Counted from the first letter of the stretch, positions 34,992 through 47,904 are shown. The stretch is DNA of 64,000 nucleotides from Ailanthus altissimus (GCA_946807835.1 OX327705.1:17514501-17578500); one strand, 5' to 3'. Notes: a model not told the origin generated them from the letters alone. Translations and numbers: made by a program.

Positions 34992-36495
34992 TTGTAACTG
35001 TTGTTGTGTATTCAATTTGCAAACCTCATGCTATGATTCTTTCAGTCCTTCGCAACATTTTAATTGTTGATCACTAGCAATGTATTGAAATGAAATGAAC
35101 TACATTTTCTACATTGTGTTTTTTTTTTCATTTGGGTTTGCTTGCTTCCTGTCATTAAGTGCTGCTCATGATTTTCACAACCATAATTAACGAAGGAGAA
35201 ATAAAAGCGAAATTTTAGAATATATTAACCTCGAATCTTAAAAATTAAAACTAGATAGCTAGTCTTTTATAATATTTTAATTCTTACATATGCTTTCTCG
35301 TGAACAATGTTACATTTAAGCAACTTAGTTTCTCAAGATATCAAAATATAAACTACCACTCCTTCAATTAATAAAATATGAGATTTCCATTTGAGATTTA
35401 AATATTAAGAGCTCTTAATTAAGCGAGATCTTTATTGTATTGCTTGAAACTCTGTGAATCTTGAAAATTGACTTGGATTGGTTATTTAATAACGAAATAC
35501 AAAAATATCACTACAAGAAAATGGGCTTTTTACTACTCCTTTTGTGATGGCAATTTTAGTTATCTGTAATTATAAAAATTGGTAGTATAAGATTAAGATT
35601 GCATGATGAAAAAGTAAGGGAGTTACTAAGTATGATATTTTTTCTTGATCTCATAAAGAACTTAGTATTCCTAGGAGTGTTAAATCAAGTGGGATATTTA
35701 TTCGAGGCAAAAACAGGAATACTAAAGGTGTTTAAAAGATCTATGATTATTATATAGGTTAAGAAGCACAATTAAAACTATGTGTTTGATGAGAATATTG
35801 TATATGACTCAACATGAGTTGTTGAGATGATGCAAACCAAGGACACCATTAGAGATTATCTCACCAGCATAACAAGAGTTGAAAGAGAATGTATGGTAAT
35901 GGGGGTTGTTCCTATGAATTAGTTTTAGTCACAAAGGTATTATGATGGTATCTTGGTAATACTAGAAATCATGATACAAAGGCTGCCCAATGAGATGTGC
36001 ATTCAGAATTTTGAAGACTGAGGTCATGTGTCTTAGAAGAGTTAAGTTTTGGCATAAGACTTAACTTAATCAACACTAGAGTAATTGAAGTTGGTTAAGG
36101 AGTGGATAGACCTTGAAGAGATTTTGAATTAAGGAGGTGTTTATTAAAATTTGGTGATTCAAAATCAAGGTTGAGTATGATTTTGAGTTGCATACTAATA
36201 AAGAGTCGACACAAAGACGAGTACATATTAAACGTATGAGAAAGGGTCGAAAATGAAAGCCAAAAATAAGGAGGAGAGCATAAAAGGAGCCAAAAGACTG
36301 CACAAGATGCAGGTCTTGGCGTCTAAGCACCAATCTTAGCAATAAGTTAGTGCTTAGGCACCAAGTCGCAGGGGCTTTCCTATTTTGGTGAAGAATGTAA
36401 ACCGAACTCGATTTTTGGACTCCTACAATACGTTGACTCTTATTCTAACTAGAAATGGGATTTTTAAAAAAAATTAAAATATTATATAAACCCTT

Positions 36496-38626
36496 GTATT
36501 TATTAGGGGTTTTTGCTTACATGCCATCCCTATTTGTATAAATATTTATTTTGTAATATTTATTCAATCACTATTTCATTAAATCGCTAATAACCTTTAT
36601 TAAATGGTACTAAAACTTATAACACTATAGACATTGTATGATCTGAAGGAACTTAGATCTGGTTTAAAAGAGTTTAAATCAAGGCTAAGAGTTAGCAACA
36701 CTGAGAGTTGTAAATTCTAAGAGTTAGCACTGTTAAGATTTAACAGATTATAAAAGTCAATGAGTTCTAAAGAGTTAGAACATTGTCTATAATAGGACAA
36801 AGACCTGAGAGTCTATTTATAATGACATAGTTGCAAAGAATTGCAATATGGGCAAGGAAATGTCATTATGTAAGTATGTTCTAAAATATAATGATCTTGA
36901 TCTATATTCACTAATAAGGATCTATCGGTGAGTCACTATTATATAGATCAATATATGTCTATATCTGTATTGTACAGATGATTGTTCTTAGTTGACCATG
37001 AGCTTAATAGAAGCTCGTATAGACATGCAAGTATTTAGTTAAGATTAGATACTGAACAGACTCATAAGGATCCCAATAGATATCCTATGAATCCGTCAAA
37101 TGAAAGCTCTCTTGAGTTTAGAAGTATTTATGGTCCTTCGACCTGAGCGCCAAGTGGGCTTGTGGATGATCCATCATACTTTGGTTCCACGTATGTCAAA
37201 GACCATTCACGATGTGACCGCTACGTGTCGTTGGGTATGGTCCAACGCTCATGGAGTTCGGAATGCGTGGATACGGGATCCACCAATTCATATCGGTGGG
37301 TTGTATATCCAATGCTCTGAGATTATATCTTATAAAGTCTTATGGTCATAAGCAATGAACGCAAGAAAAGAGTATCCCACAAGGTTGAACAATATAGCAA
37401 AAGTGTTTATGTATATTGTTCATTAATATACGAATCTGGAGCTAAATTCATGGATGAGTTAATGGAGATTTGAAGGTGATAATCTATATTCCGCCCATTC
37501 AGGATATAATGACAGAAGGATTATACAAATATGTAGTAACCTCAACATGTATGGTCTAATGCGCTAATTTGTAATATCTGTGACGTGTACGTATGGCATC
37601 AATCACGGACTTATAGAATAGTTCTATTTGACGAATGGGGCGTGGACTTAGAGAGAACCAATATGAAATGTACTTTTTATACACTTGGGCAGCGTACCAT
37701 ATTGAATAGTTCAATACGGTAAAATTTAGTAATTTACCATAGTTAAGTTAACTAAAGTATATAGTTAAATGGTAGAACCCATTTTAGGTTAACTTTGTAA
37801 CCTAGTAAGGACATTAAGTAATTTCACTTAATGATTATTTAATTGTTAAATAATTAAAATAAATAATTTAACTTAACTATGGTTAAAAGTTAACCATATG
37901 GTTAAGTTAAAGTTAACCTTACTTAATGGTTAAGTAATGGTTAACCTAACTATGGTTAAGTTAGTTAACTAGGATTAGATTATTTAAATATTTATTTAAC
38001 TTAAGGGTTACGTTAAACAAACCTAACTAGGATTAAATGTTAACTATAGTTAGGTTAAGTTAAATGTAAATTCAAATTAAGTGAAATTAAAATCAAATTA
38101 AATGCATTTGTATATATTTGCAAAATGAAATAAAATTTGATAAGTTAAATTTTTGTGCTAAGCGTTTGGCCGATCAAAAATAAAAGAAAAAGAGAATGAA
38201 AAATTGTTTCTTATTTTGAATTCAATTGTTAAATTTAAAGCCAAGTTTTCTAGAAAGTTTATTAAAACTAATTAAGCAAAAATAAATATTTAATTTAACT
38301 TATTAAGTGTTAATCAAAGGAAAATTAAAAACTTAGGTTTAATTTGTTAAATAATTTGCTAGATTAACATGCTGTCATTTTAGATAATCAATCTCACCCT
38401 TGTTAATTACTAGGATTGACAAAGTTTGCATTTCAGGTGAACTTCAAACAATTGTGATTCAAAGGCTTCAAGGGTTCATTTCAATTTCAGTCATTAATTT
38501 GATTTATATGTAATAATTGAGTTTATTGTAAATTTTTATACTTTTGTTATACATATATATGTATGAGATATATATATTTAATGATAAACATATATACCAT
38601 ATGCATGCACCCTAAATAAATCAACA
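36496..38626 (+). repeat. Family R repeat copy C (probable solo LTR)
   Basis: Shares the start block (TTGCTTACATGCCATCC against TGATGCTTACGTGCCATCC in copy D, reversed) and the end block near 'atgcatgcaccc...caaca'. It stands head-to-head in inverted order with copy D, about 110 bases away. No target duplication was found. The part at 37860-38060 is dense in GTTAAC-type words. Confidence 0.7.
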
Positions 38627-38738
38627 CTCAATAAAATATGAGCTGTAATAATCTGGGCATTGAAGGTACACCAAGACCTGATCAAACAGTGGAAAACAAT
38701 GTAGTACAAGGGAAAAGCTTGAAATGTAGGGCTATATG

Positions 38739-40904
38739 TGTTGGAGATCTAGTATACGTGGGTGTATGCATGTGCACTAGTGTTCATTGTATAAAATACA
38801 TATCTCATATATATTTAAGGCAGCGGAATAATTAAAATAATATAATAAATACAATAAATAATATATTAATCATATTAATATATTTGAAGGGTAGAGAAAT
38901 CACCAAAACATGTAATATTTTACACGTGTATTCTAGGAGTCCGCCTAGAGACCAACTCGTTGGCAGTTCTAGTCACCAACTCAGTGGGCTTGGTAAACTA
39001 GAACATTAGTTCTAAATCCAGCACTAGGTTCAACTCTTAAACCCTTTAAATTTATTTTTTCCTTGATTAACTCTTTGATCAATAAAATAAATTTATGTAT
39101 TATTGTAACTAGTAGCCAATAAATGCAGGCAATAGAATTAATTTCATCACTTAAAATGGATCTATATCTCTTTATTTTGCTTACCCTTTGGCCGGCCACC
39201 AAAATGCTCAAGAAAGAAAAATTTTCTTCTTCAAGCACAACACCACCAAAAATATGAAGCAATTCTCATGCTTCCGATGGATTCACACAACTATATATCT
39301 CACAATAATAAACTAATGATATAATATATTAAAATATTATACTTGGCCATCAAATTAAATAAATAATGTTATTATAATAAATAAAAATATAAAATAAAGA
39401 AATGGATGACAACTAATATAATAATATTATATGATTATATATAATCATATATTATAATATATAATAATGAGATATTTATGAATATTTAATAATTAACAAA
39501 TAATCATTGTGTGAAATGATTATTTTATCCCTCATGAATAATTACAAAGTTTACCTTTAATGGGTCCCATCATACTCACATTTAGGTAAACTCAACCGAG
39601 GGTCCACATTGCACCACGTGTCAATATACAATTAGTAAATAACAACTATTAACTATTGTTATATTTAATACTTAAATACAGACATGCATGCATTTTCATG
39701 ATAGTGCTGAATATTAATGCATTGAACAATTAAATTTGGTACGATACCCTAGTGCTCAACGAGTACACTTTATATCGCGAGACTCCCTAAGTTCACGCTC
39801 AATTCGTTAAATGAAACTATTTCATGAGTCCGTGAACATTACCCCATGCACACGTTACGAAAATACAAATCAGCACGTCAACCATCTAAGTTGAGTTACA
39901 ATGCATACGTATAGTCCTTCTGTCAAGATATCCTAGATGTGTAAGGATATAGATTATCACCGTCAAATTCTCATATGCTCATCCATATTATATCCTCAGA
40001 CTTGTATCTCACTGAGCAATATATGCAAACTCTTTTGCCATATTGTTCCACCCTGGTGGAAACTCTTTCCCGAGATTAATGCTTGTGGCCACAAGACTTT
40101 CTGAAATACAGTCTCGAAGCATCTGGATATCTAAATCCCTATGCGAGCTGACGAATCCTATTTTTGTATATATCGAACTCCATAAGCATCGGATTATACC
40201 CAGCGGTCACACCATAAAAGGTCTATAACATGCGTGGAGCCAAAGTATGGTGGATCACTTACAAGTCTATTGTGGTACTCAGGTCAAAGGACCACGTATA
40301 CTACTCAACCCGAGAGGACCTTCTGTTGATGACTTACATATGGTGTCTATCGGAGGCCCTCGTAAATCCATCACATATCTAGTCCTAACTAGATATCCAT
40401 ATGTCAATATGAGCTTTAAGCTCACGGTCAGCTAAGTACACTCATATATACCATATAGGTATGACATATGCTAATCTAAGGTATCCACCGACATACCCGC
40501 ATCGGTAGAAATAGGTCAGAGACAATATTCGAGAACATACTTGCATAATTGAGGCTTCCCGGTACCTGATTACAACTCTTACAACTATGTAGTTACTAGT
40601 ATATTTTCGGGTCTATGTCCCATTATGACAAGACTCCAACTCTTGGATTTTCGTTGAGTACTATAACCTGCTAACAATTAGTTGTGCTAAGATTTAGCAT
40701 TTATATCTCTCAGCATGGTCAACTATAGGCTCTTATCTAAACACTTCAGATCAGATCTGAACTTCTTCAAATCATACAATGTCTATAATATTACATTGTA
40801 TAGTACCATATAAATAGGTATTAGTGATTAAATGAGAATGTACTCTTATATAACTAATAAGTATATGTATATTCAAGGATGGCACGTAAGCATCAACCTT
40901 CACA
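38739..40904 (-). mobile_element. Family R repeat copy D (solo LTR, inverted) with perfect target duplication
   Basis: Starts TGTTGGAGATC, ends CCTTCACA, and is flanked by ATATG at 38734-38738 and 40905-40909. Removing it and one ATATG restores a continuous K1 LTR that aligns with the 3' LTR. This copy gives the firmest definition of the family: 2166 bp, TG...CA, 5-bp target duplication, no coding region. Confidence 0.9.
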
Positions 40905-40956
40905 ATATGATGTAACAAAATATAGAATTGTATCCATTAATAACTTAGTGTGTGTA

Positions 40957-40976
40957 TATATATATATATATATATG
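40957..40976. repeat. (TA)n microsatellite in K1 5' LTR
   Basis: A TA run present in the 5' LTR but much shorter in the 3' LTR (near 43622), so it expanded after insertion. Confidence 0.8.
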
Positions 40977-41164
40977 TATGTATATAATGCTCGAATGAAA
41001 AGCACTGTTACATTGAAATCAGTATAATAACTTATTGGTTCTTTCACTAATCTCTCAAATTCAATATTTCAACTTGGTATCAAAGCCACTGCTTTATCGC
41101 ATCAAGCACTTCAACAAACCAAAACCCATCAAACAACTCTGCCACCCTTGTTTCACATACCAGT

Positions 41165-42360
41165 ATGCCTAGAAATTCCTTTACTTTCTCTGCTCCCATA
41201 AAACTAACAAACATAAACTATTTGCTGTGGAAATCCCAAGTGATTCCTAGCATAAAAGGAAATGGTCTAATGGGGTTCATTAATGGTAGTAAACCAACCC
41301 TTAGATAATAAATAGTTTCTACTGATGATGATAGCACTGTCATAACCTTAGAGAATCCAGAATACCAGAACTGGATAATGCAAGATCAAAACTTCATATC
41401 CTGGCTGCTTTTCTCATTGTCAGAAGCAATGCTTGGAGTTATTGTGAAGTGCTCAACCTCACACGAATTATGGACAACACTAGAGAAGTTGTTTGCTTTA
41501 CACTCCAAAGCTAGATTAATTCACCTCAAGAGTCTCATTCAAACTACTAAGTAAGGGTCCATAAGCATGACTCAATATTATATAAAGACGAAGGGCTTAG
41601 CAGAATTACTTAGATGTGCAAGTTGTGCTATCTCAGATGATAAACTTGTAGACTAAATCTTAGGTGGTCTAAGCAAAGAATATAACCCTGTATTTGTGAA
41701 TGTCACCTCAAGGGTTAACAAGTTTCCACTAGCTGATGTTTATGCTCTCCTACTTAACCAAAAACATAAAGTTGAGCATAACTTTACTGCTAACATATAT
41801 AAAAATACAACAAATTTTAATGCCAACTTTGGTCAGTCTAACTGAGATCAAAATAACTGGCTTGGTAAGGCATAAAATAATAATGTGCATTACACTTAAT
41901 GTGTTCATCTCCAGAACAGTGATCAAGTTGGGAGCTACACCAATAGTACACTAACACAAGGCAAAGGGAAACTATAAAAACAGCAAGACCAGACACAAAT
42001 GTGGTATCCAAATCTATTTCAAACCCAAACACACAGCTGCTAAGTGTTTGTATAAGTTTAAGAAGAATTTCACTCCAAAAATAAGTTTAAAAAACCAACC
42101 AAGAAGAGTTTTCACAACAACAATTGAAAACCAAAAGGGATAGTCATGGTATCTTAACAGTAGAGCATCACACCATGTCACAAACAGCATGAATAACCTT
42201 ACACTCAACAATTTGTATCAGGGAAGCAAGCATCTTACTATAGGTAATGGTCAAAACTTACCTATTACACATGTTAGGTACATAACTTTCACAACATAAT
42301 CCTACTCACTCACAAATCACAATACTAAATCAACTTATAAATACACAACACCCTCAAACC
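41165..42360 (+). pseudogene. K1 gag and protease
   Basis: From ATG at 41165 the frame reads like a copia gag: LTNINYLLWKSQVIPSIKG, then SWLLFSLSEAMLGVIVKC, then ELWTTLEKLFALHSKARLIH. A zinc-knuckle-like IYFKPKHTAAKC follows near 42010, with its second Cys changed to Tyr. A protease start (WYLNSRASHHVTNSM, near 42140-42190) should read D-S-G-A-S-H-H, but the catalytic Asp is Asn and the Gly is Arg. Several stops break the frame. Sequence after the pre-integrase start (about 42270-42350) runs straight into late reverse transcriptase. Confidence 0.75.
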
Positions 42361-43350
42361 TATTTTATTTTAGTAGGATATGAAAAGATACTACATTGCT
42401 GTTGATATATGTTGATGATATAATCATCACTGGCAGTAATGAAATAGTAGTACAACATCTAATTAAGAATCTAAAGGCCAGAGTTTCTCTAAAGGACCTA
42501 GTTGAACTATACTTCTTCCTGAGAGTAGAGGTTACCAGATTTATAGACATAATCTTTCTATCACAAATCAGATACATCAAGGAGCTTCTTTAAAAGAAGA
42601 AGATGACCAACTGCAAAAGGACTCTACACCATTGTGTGCAAGAATTAAGTTAACCAAAATAGATGAACAAACTAAACCAATTCATGAGTGCTCCATTAGA
42701 GGAACATTGGATCAGTTATAAAAAAAGTCCTAAGATACCTCAGCAACATAATTGATCATGGTCTGACATTCAAAAAATTAGGAAATCTAAACTTGACTGC
42801 AAACTTAGATTCATATTAGGCAGCTGATATGGATGACAGGAGATCAATGGATGGATTCCTTGTTTACCTATGAGGAAATTTAATTTCCTAAAGCTCTAAA
42901 AATCAATAGGTGGTGGCAAGGTCCAGTTCAAAATCAGAGTATAGAGTCTTAGTAAATACACCTTCAGAAATTAGCTGGATCAAGTCATTAATGCAAGAAT
43001 TGAAGTTGGAATTTTAAGGCACACCAGTGATCTACACAGATAGTTCAAGCGCTGCATCAATGGCTTCAAATCCAGTATACCATTCTAGGACAAAACATAT
43101 CAAAATTGATATACATTATGTCAGGGATAAAGTGTGTAATTAAGAATTGGAGATTCAATTCATACCAAGCTCAGAACAATCTACAGATGTTCTAACTAAG
43201 GCCCTTAACAAAAACATATTTTATTACTTAAGAAGCAAGCTAAAGGTTCAGACTAAAACCTTTAACTTGAGTAGGGATGTTAAAAATGAGGACTTGAATC
43301 AAGAAATGGAAGTTGATGACACAATCTCGTTGCCTAATGATCAATTGGTG
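42361..43350 (+). pseudogene. K1 3' part of pol: late RT and RNase H; integrase absent
   Basis: LLIYVDDIIITGSNEIVVQH (about 42396-42455) holds the YVDD motif of the polymerase active site. It is followed by LKDLVELYFFLRVEV and FLSQIRYIKELL of the thumb. RNase H remnants lie in shifting frames at 42800-43130. QSTDVLTKALNKNIFYYLRS (about 43180-43240) is the typical C-terminus. The integrase core and the first half of RT are missing between protease and this piece, a large internal deletion. Confidence 0.75.
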
Positions 43351-43722
43351 ATATATTAGAATAACTAACTCAAGTCAAGATAAACTGTAGCTATCAGTAC
43401 AGCAAGCCTTGCAGCACCAGCAAATGAGGATGCTACACCTCACTAGCTATCAAATAGACATATGCTGAAAGGACAAAAATGAGGTGTTATGATTTAGGTA
43501 TTAAAGGTACTTTAGGAGCTGATCAAATGGTGGAAAACAAATGTAGTATAAGAGAAAAGCCTAAAATGTAAGGTATTGTCTGATGTAACAAAATATAGAA
43601 ATGTATCCATTGATAACTTAGTGTATATATGTATGTAATGCTCGAATGAAAAACACCGTTACATTGAAATCAATACAACAACTTATTGGCTCTTTTACTG
43701 ATCTCTCAAATTCAATATTTCA

Positions 43723-44140
43723 ACTATAGTTCTTTGATTTTACAAAGTATAGTGTATGCTTTCCAGGAATTATAAAGTTTTTGTTAGCTTGTGTAACAGA
43801 AAATTCTAAGCCTAACTGAAGTAACTTCTTGATTATTTTTCAGAATGAGTATCTCAAAGAAGACAATCTCTCATTGCAAAAATCTTACTCTTTTGCTTTC
43901 TTATTTATGCAAATTTTGAGTCTACTCAAGGTAAGTAATTGTACTTAATATGACCCATAAACTTCATGGTCTACCTTGGAAAATATATGTGCTTTAGGAT
44001 ATTCCTAATGTGCCTGAGGTCTGCAACAGTTTAGATGTTGAAGATGTATCTCAATTCCACATCCCACAACCAACTTCAAACCTGGAACCTTTGACTTGAA
44101 AAAAAAAAAAAGAAATGCCAAGCTTAATACATTTGGCGAT
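43723..44140 (+). pseudogene. Possible two-exon tail of an unrecognised host gene
   Basis: After a T-rich tract ending CAG (near 43843) a frame reads NEYLKEDNLSLQKSYSF and FLFMQILSLLK, followed by a consensus GTAAGT donor near 43931. A second piece (about 43998-44100) reads DIPNVPEVCNSLDVEDVSQF to a TGA. The exon-like punctuation and acidic C-terminus suggest the 3' end of a regulatory gene, but the family was not recognised and no upstream exons are present, since K1 lies there. Confidence 0.3.
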
Positions 44141-44212
44141 TGCTTGATGTATGTAATAATATTTCTAGATACCTAGACTAAGCTTAAAGTAAATGTTGCA
44201 CATTATATATAT

Positions 44213-44237
44213 ATATTTATTTATTTATTTATTTTGC
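44213..44237. repeat. (TTTA)n microsatellite
   Basis: A TTTA run following a TA run. Confidence 0.8.
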
Positions 44238-44342
44238 TTGGGAATTTTGATTTACATCTGTTTTACTTAGCATGTCTTTTAGTATAGCCGTCAAGTGTTT
44301 GGCAACTGTATTCTAATAGCATAGTTTCTAATAAGAGTAATG

Positions 44343-44517
44343 CTAGGTATTTTAAATTTATATTTTAAATGATATTTTAAAAGTGATGTGTCAAGCAAAT
44401 ATTAGGTGTAATAAATAATTTTGGACTTTACACTATTTCACCACCCAATGTTTATTTAATGCATCACTTTTGAAATATAATTTGGGATATAAATTTGGGA
44501 TACCTAGTTGTGAAAGC
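44343..44517. mobile_element. MITE-like inverted repeat element
   Basis: The left arm CTAGGTATTTTAAATTTAT and its continuation to 'aaaagtgatg' (44343-44395) match the reverse complement of the right arm, which ends 'aaatttgggatacctag' (about 44462-44517). A short unpaired middle separates the arms. C/T differences between arms suggest age. No target duplication was identified, so the superfamily is open. Confidence 0.65.
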
Positions 44518-44559
44518 AAGCATTATTAAAATTGTACTAAGTCTTGCAGTTAGTAAAGG

Positions 44560-45795
44560 GTGAAAATTAAAACAAGTAGATGTCAATAATGCTTTTATGA
44601 TGGTGAATTGACAAAAATAATCTTTATAAAACAACCATAAGGGTTCATTGCATCTGGTAAAGAAACGTAGGTTTGTAAGTTACAAAAAGCATTGTATGGT
44701 CTTAAATAAGTCCCTAAGGCCTGGTATGAGAGACTCAAAAATGCCTTGCTGAAATGGGGATTTTACAATACTAAGTTAGATAGCTCAGTATTTATTTTGA
44801 AGGATTCTTTATATATAATGATTATTTTGATATATATAGATGATATTATAATAACAAGTGATGATATAAAATGTTCAATAACAGATTATTGATAGATTGA
44901 AAGAAGAGTTTTCTTTAAAGGAACTTGGGGAACTTAGTTATTTTCTTGGTATTAAAGCTTCAAGAATAGGAACTAGTTTATATCTCTCATAATCAAAGTA
45001 TATTATAGAGTTATTACATTCTACTCATATGATGACTACAAAATGTTGTGAAACACCATTGAGTTTAGGATAAAAAAATCACAGAAGATAAAGAAAAACC
45101 CTTCTCAGATACCACACAATACAGGAGTATCATAAGAGCTCTTCAATACTTCTCTTATAAGGCCAGAGATTACTTATACTGTAAATAAGCTTAGTCAGTA
45201 CTTGGCAGCTCCCACAGTTGTACATTGGCAATGTTGCAAAAGGTTGCTAAGGTTTCTGCAAGGAACAAGAGATAAAGGTTTAATGCTTAAGCCAGGTAAA
45301 TGTCTAGACTTAGCTGCCTTCATTGATGCTAATTGGGAGTGTGATGAAGATAATAAAAGATCAGTAGGACGATATTGTGTCTTTCTTGTTGGAAATTTTG
45401 TTTCTTGTAATTCTAAGAAACAAAATATAGTGTCTCGTTTAAGTATGGAATCAAAAAATAAGGCCTTGGCACAGGTAACAACTAAAGTAACTTGAATTTA
45501 ATCTTTGCTATCTAAATTTCAGTTGTCACTTAATTAAACCACCATTAATATGGTGTGATAATCAAAGTGCAGCTACTTTGACTACTAATTCAGTCTTTCA
45601 TAATCGAACAAAATACTTAAAAATTGATCTGCACTTTGTAAGAGACAAAATTCTGACTAAAGAAATAGATATCAAATACATTCCTTTAAATGCTCAGATT
45701 GCTATTATTTTTACAAAGGCTCTACCTATCTCTCAATTTCAACATTTAACTTCCAAGCTCAATGTAAACTCCAAACACACGAGTTTGAGGGGGAA
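44560..45795 (+). pseudogene. Second copia element (K2): RT, RNase H and C-terminus
   Basis: Reads VDVNNAF, then VCKLQKALYGLK and VPKAWYERLKNALLKWGFYN, then LIYIDDIIITSDD (about 44826-44862), where IDD belongs to the polymerase active site, then LKELGELSYFLGIKASR. The RNase H part (45202-45495) has AFIDANWECDEDNKRSVGRY and SRLSMESKNKALAQ. A later frame (45578-45823) has NRTKYLKIDLHFVRDKI, and the end LSLRGN abuts the polypurine tract. Frameshifts and stops are frequent. Nothing upstream of RT is present; the MITE and AT-rich sequence lie there. Confidence 0.75.
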
Positions 45796-46143
45796 TGGAA
45801 ACAATACTGCTCTGTTCGTATGAAGTTAAGAACAGCTGAATTGATGATGAGCTGGATAGTTGCTGAACTGGACAAAGCTGAGAAGAGGTGAATGAATGCT
45901 GAGCTGGCATAACAAATCAAAAACACAATGAAAAGCTAAATGGATGCTGAGTTGGCATAACATACTCAATAACATAATTGCATAATTTAAGGAACAAGTG
46001 GAATGAACTTTCCCGCCATAAAGTTGTTATTATATTAGAATTTATTAGAATCTCCTTTAGCTTTTCTTGTAATATAAATACTCTTGTATATTACACAATT
46101 ATTCATTTAGAGAAAAATAAATAGAACTCAGGAATTTCTTTCA
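45796..46143 (+). repeat. 3' LTR of copia element K2
   Basis: Follows the polypurine tract GAGGGGGAA and starts TGGAAACAATACTGC. It contains a TATA-like 'tataaatactcttgtat' near 46073 and probably ends at 'ggaatttctttca'. There is no 5' partner in the window, so the right end is an estimate. Confidence 0.55.
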
Positions 46144-46229
46144 TCTTGTGAGTATTGGTTATTGAGAAAATTCGGAGTATTTTTTTGAAAAATTTATTTT
46201 TTATTCAAAGTTCAATTTCTTTCTGATAC

Positions 46230-47274
46230 TATAGATTTTGTAAAATCAGTTAGTCCCTAGTTTTGAATCCATTTCACATGCCGCATAATTTCTTAATTAT
46301 CAAAGAGGGAGAGAAGAGAGAGAGTACTAGAATATAGTCTTTAAATTTTTTAACTATTCATTTTATGAAGTCTATTTTTTTATATTTGTCTTGAAATTTT
46401 CAGTTAAGAGTTGAAGACATCTTAATAAGAGGGCATAAGTAGAGTAAGCTGCTCGATCCTGACAAGAAGGGCTAGTGGTGGTTGTGCGGTGAAGCAGCTT
46501 CCAAAACAGAAAATGTGGAGGAGGTTGCTAGCACAATTGATAAAGAGGTTATCGAAGCCAAGAAAATGTTGCAGCTTGATGTTGCACAAAAGATGAATAC
46601 TAAGGCTAGATTAGCAATTTTTGTCTAATCATTAGTGGCGAGAGTTAATCAATTGTGCACATTCTGTGTTGGGATCAATAAAGAGGGAAATGGTTGTTTG
46701 AATTTTTGCTAGGAGCTCACTCCAAGGAGGAATCCAGAAGAGTAGAAGCAGACAAGAATTACCAGGTGTTTGCAGCAGGCAGGTGCAGAAAATAACCAAT
46801 CAGGCAGCAGCTGTTGCAGGGACACTTGGGCTAATGGAATGTCTTTCCAAGAATCCAGCAAAAGTGTAGTCATTAGTAATGATTAAAAGCTGTAAATAAT
46901 GATTGAAAAAGCAATTCGAAAATTTTTCGATTTGGTCACCTTAACTATGCCCAAGCCTAGACAATACCATTGCCTTTTACCATTAGAACAGTTTGTGTCA
47001 TTGAAGTACACTTGTGGCTAATCGTTCAACTAATAAAAAAATTTGGTGGCATGAAAGTTTAGAAGTTCAAGTCAACCGATGACTAATCTTTCACCTGATG
47101 CTGACCAATAACTAATCTTTTAGATGAAGAGTAATCAACTGATAAACTAATCTTCGTGGACCAGTAACTAATATTTCAAAGGAAGATTGCAGTTTGTGGA
47201 AGATTTATAAATTCAGTTTGATTATATTACATATCACTGTTACATTTATAAAATTGAGATACAAATGTTATATT
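46230..47274 (+). repeat. Segmental duplicate, right copy (partner 3810-4947)
   Basis: Same order of parts as the left copy. It begins about 90 bases after the K2 LTR. Confidence 0.75.
46410..46632 (+). pseudogene. NOM1-like exon, second copy
   Basis: Reads VEDILIRGHK, TAG, SKLLDPDKKG, TAG, WWLCGEAASKTENVEEVAST and continues to AKKMLQLDVAQKMNTKARLA, after which the frame fails. It keeps the segment VEDILIRG that is frameshifted in copy 1, but shares the TAG in place of Trp. The second TAG is private to this copy. Confidence 0.7.
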
Positions 47275-47619
47275 TCAACTGATGTATAAATTATGGTTAA
47301 GGATGAAATGGCACTCGAATTTAAAGTTAGTTGGTTCTTTTCGAAATAAGTTAAGGGTATTATTAATTGTTGAATATTATTTTTTACTTTTTTATTTTTA
47401 TTAATATAATAATTATAAAACACCAATCAATAATTAACACATCAAATACTGTATTAATTAAAATACAAAGTTTACATCTCAATTATATAAACATAATATT
47501 ATTAATCACAAATTGGTTAATATGTAGTATTACTAGGTTGTAATATCTTTAATGTAGAATCTAAATGTTAATAAAATTGCTGAGTAATAACAAACATTAG
47601 CTTACATCTTGATTGCACT
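47275..47619. other. AT-rich spacer
   Basis: No feature recognised between the segmental duplicate and the foldback element. Confidence 0.35.
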
Positions 47620-47904
47620 TAGGGGTGGGCACTATTTTTATTTTCAACTGATCCGACTCATTCTATCCCAAACTTTTTGGATCAATTAGGGAACAGGAAC
47701 ATATTTGGACTTGTTTAAGATAGATTTCTCTACCCTAAAGTGGTTAGGTCAGGTTCAAAAAATTCTCAAATTAAATTAGAAATTTCTCGAACCATTAAAT
47801 ATTTTTTTTAAAAAAATAAAGTGTCAAAACGACGTCATTCCAAAACATGACGGGTCAAGGTAGGTTAGAAATTCCCAAATTTTATTTTTTAGAATCAAAA
47901 ACAT

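Larger units (their letters stand above)
33600..36443 (+). repeat. Duplicated block, right copy (partner 6169-8852)
   Basis: Direct repeat of the left block, 27.4-27.6 kb away. It holds the second RTM2-like gene and the same copia remnant (about 35570-36120). The segment 36246-36370 ('ggcgtctaagcaccaatc') is absent from the left copy. Confidence 0.9.
38639..43722 (+). mobile_element. Ty1/copia retrotransposon (element K1), internally deleted, with a nested insertion in its 5' LTR
   Basis: The 5' LTR (38639-38738 plus 40910-41071) and 3' LTR (about 43480-43722) are related, for example 'gatcaaa(c/t)(a/g)gtggaaaaca' and 'ctcaaattcaatatttca'. A primer site TTGGTATCAAAGCC follows the 5' LTR (41074-41087), one base from the initiator tRNA-Met complement. 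A purine-rich 'aaaggacaaaaatgagg' precedes the 3' LTR. No target duplication was seen. The LTRs differ noticeably, so the insertion is old. Confidence 0.85.
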
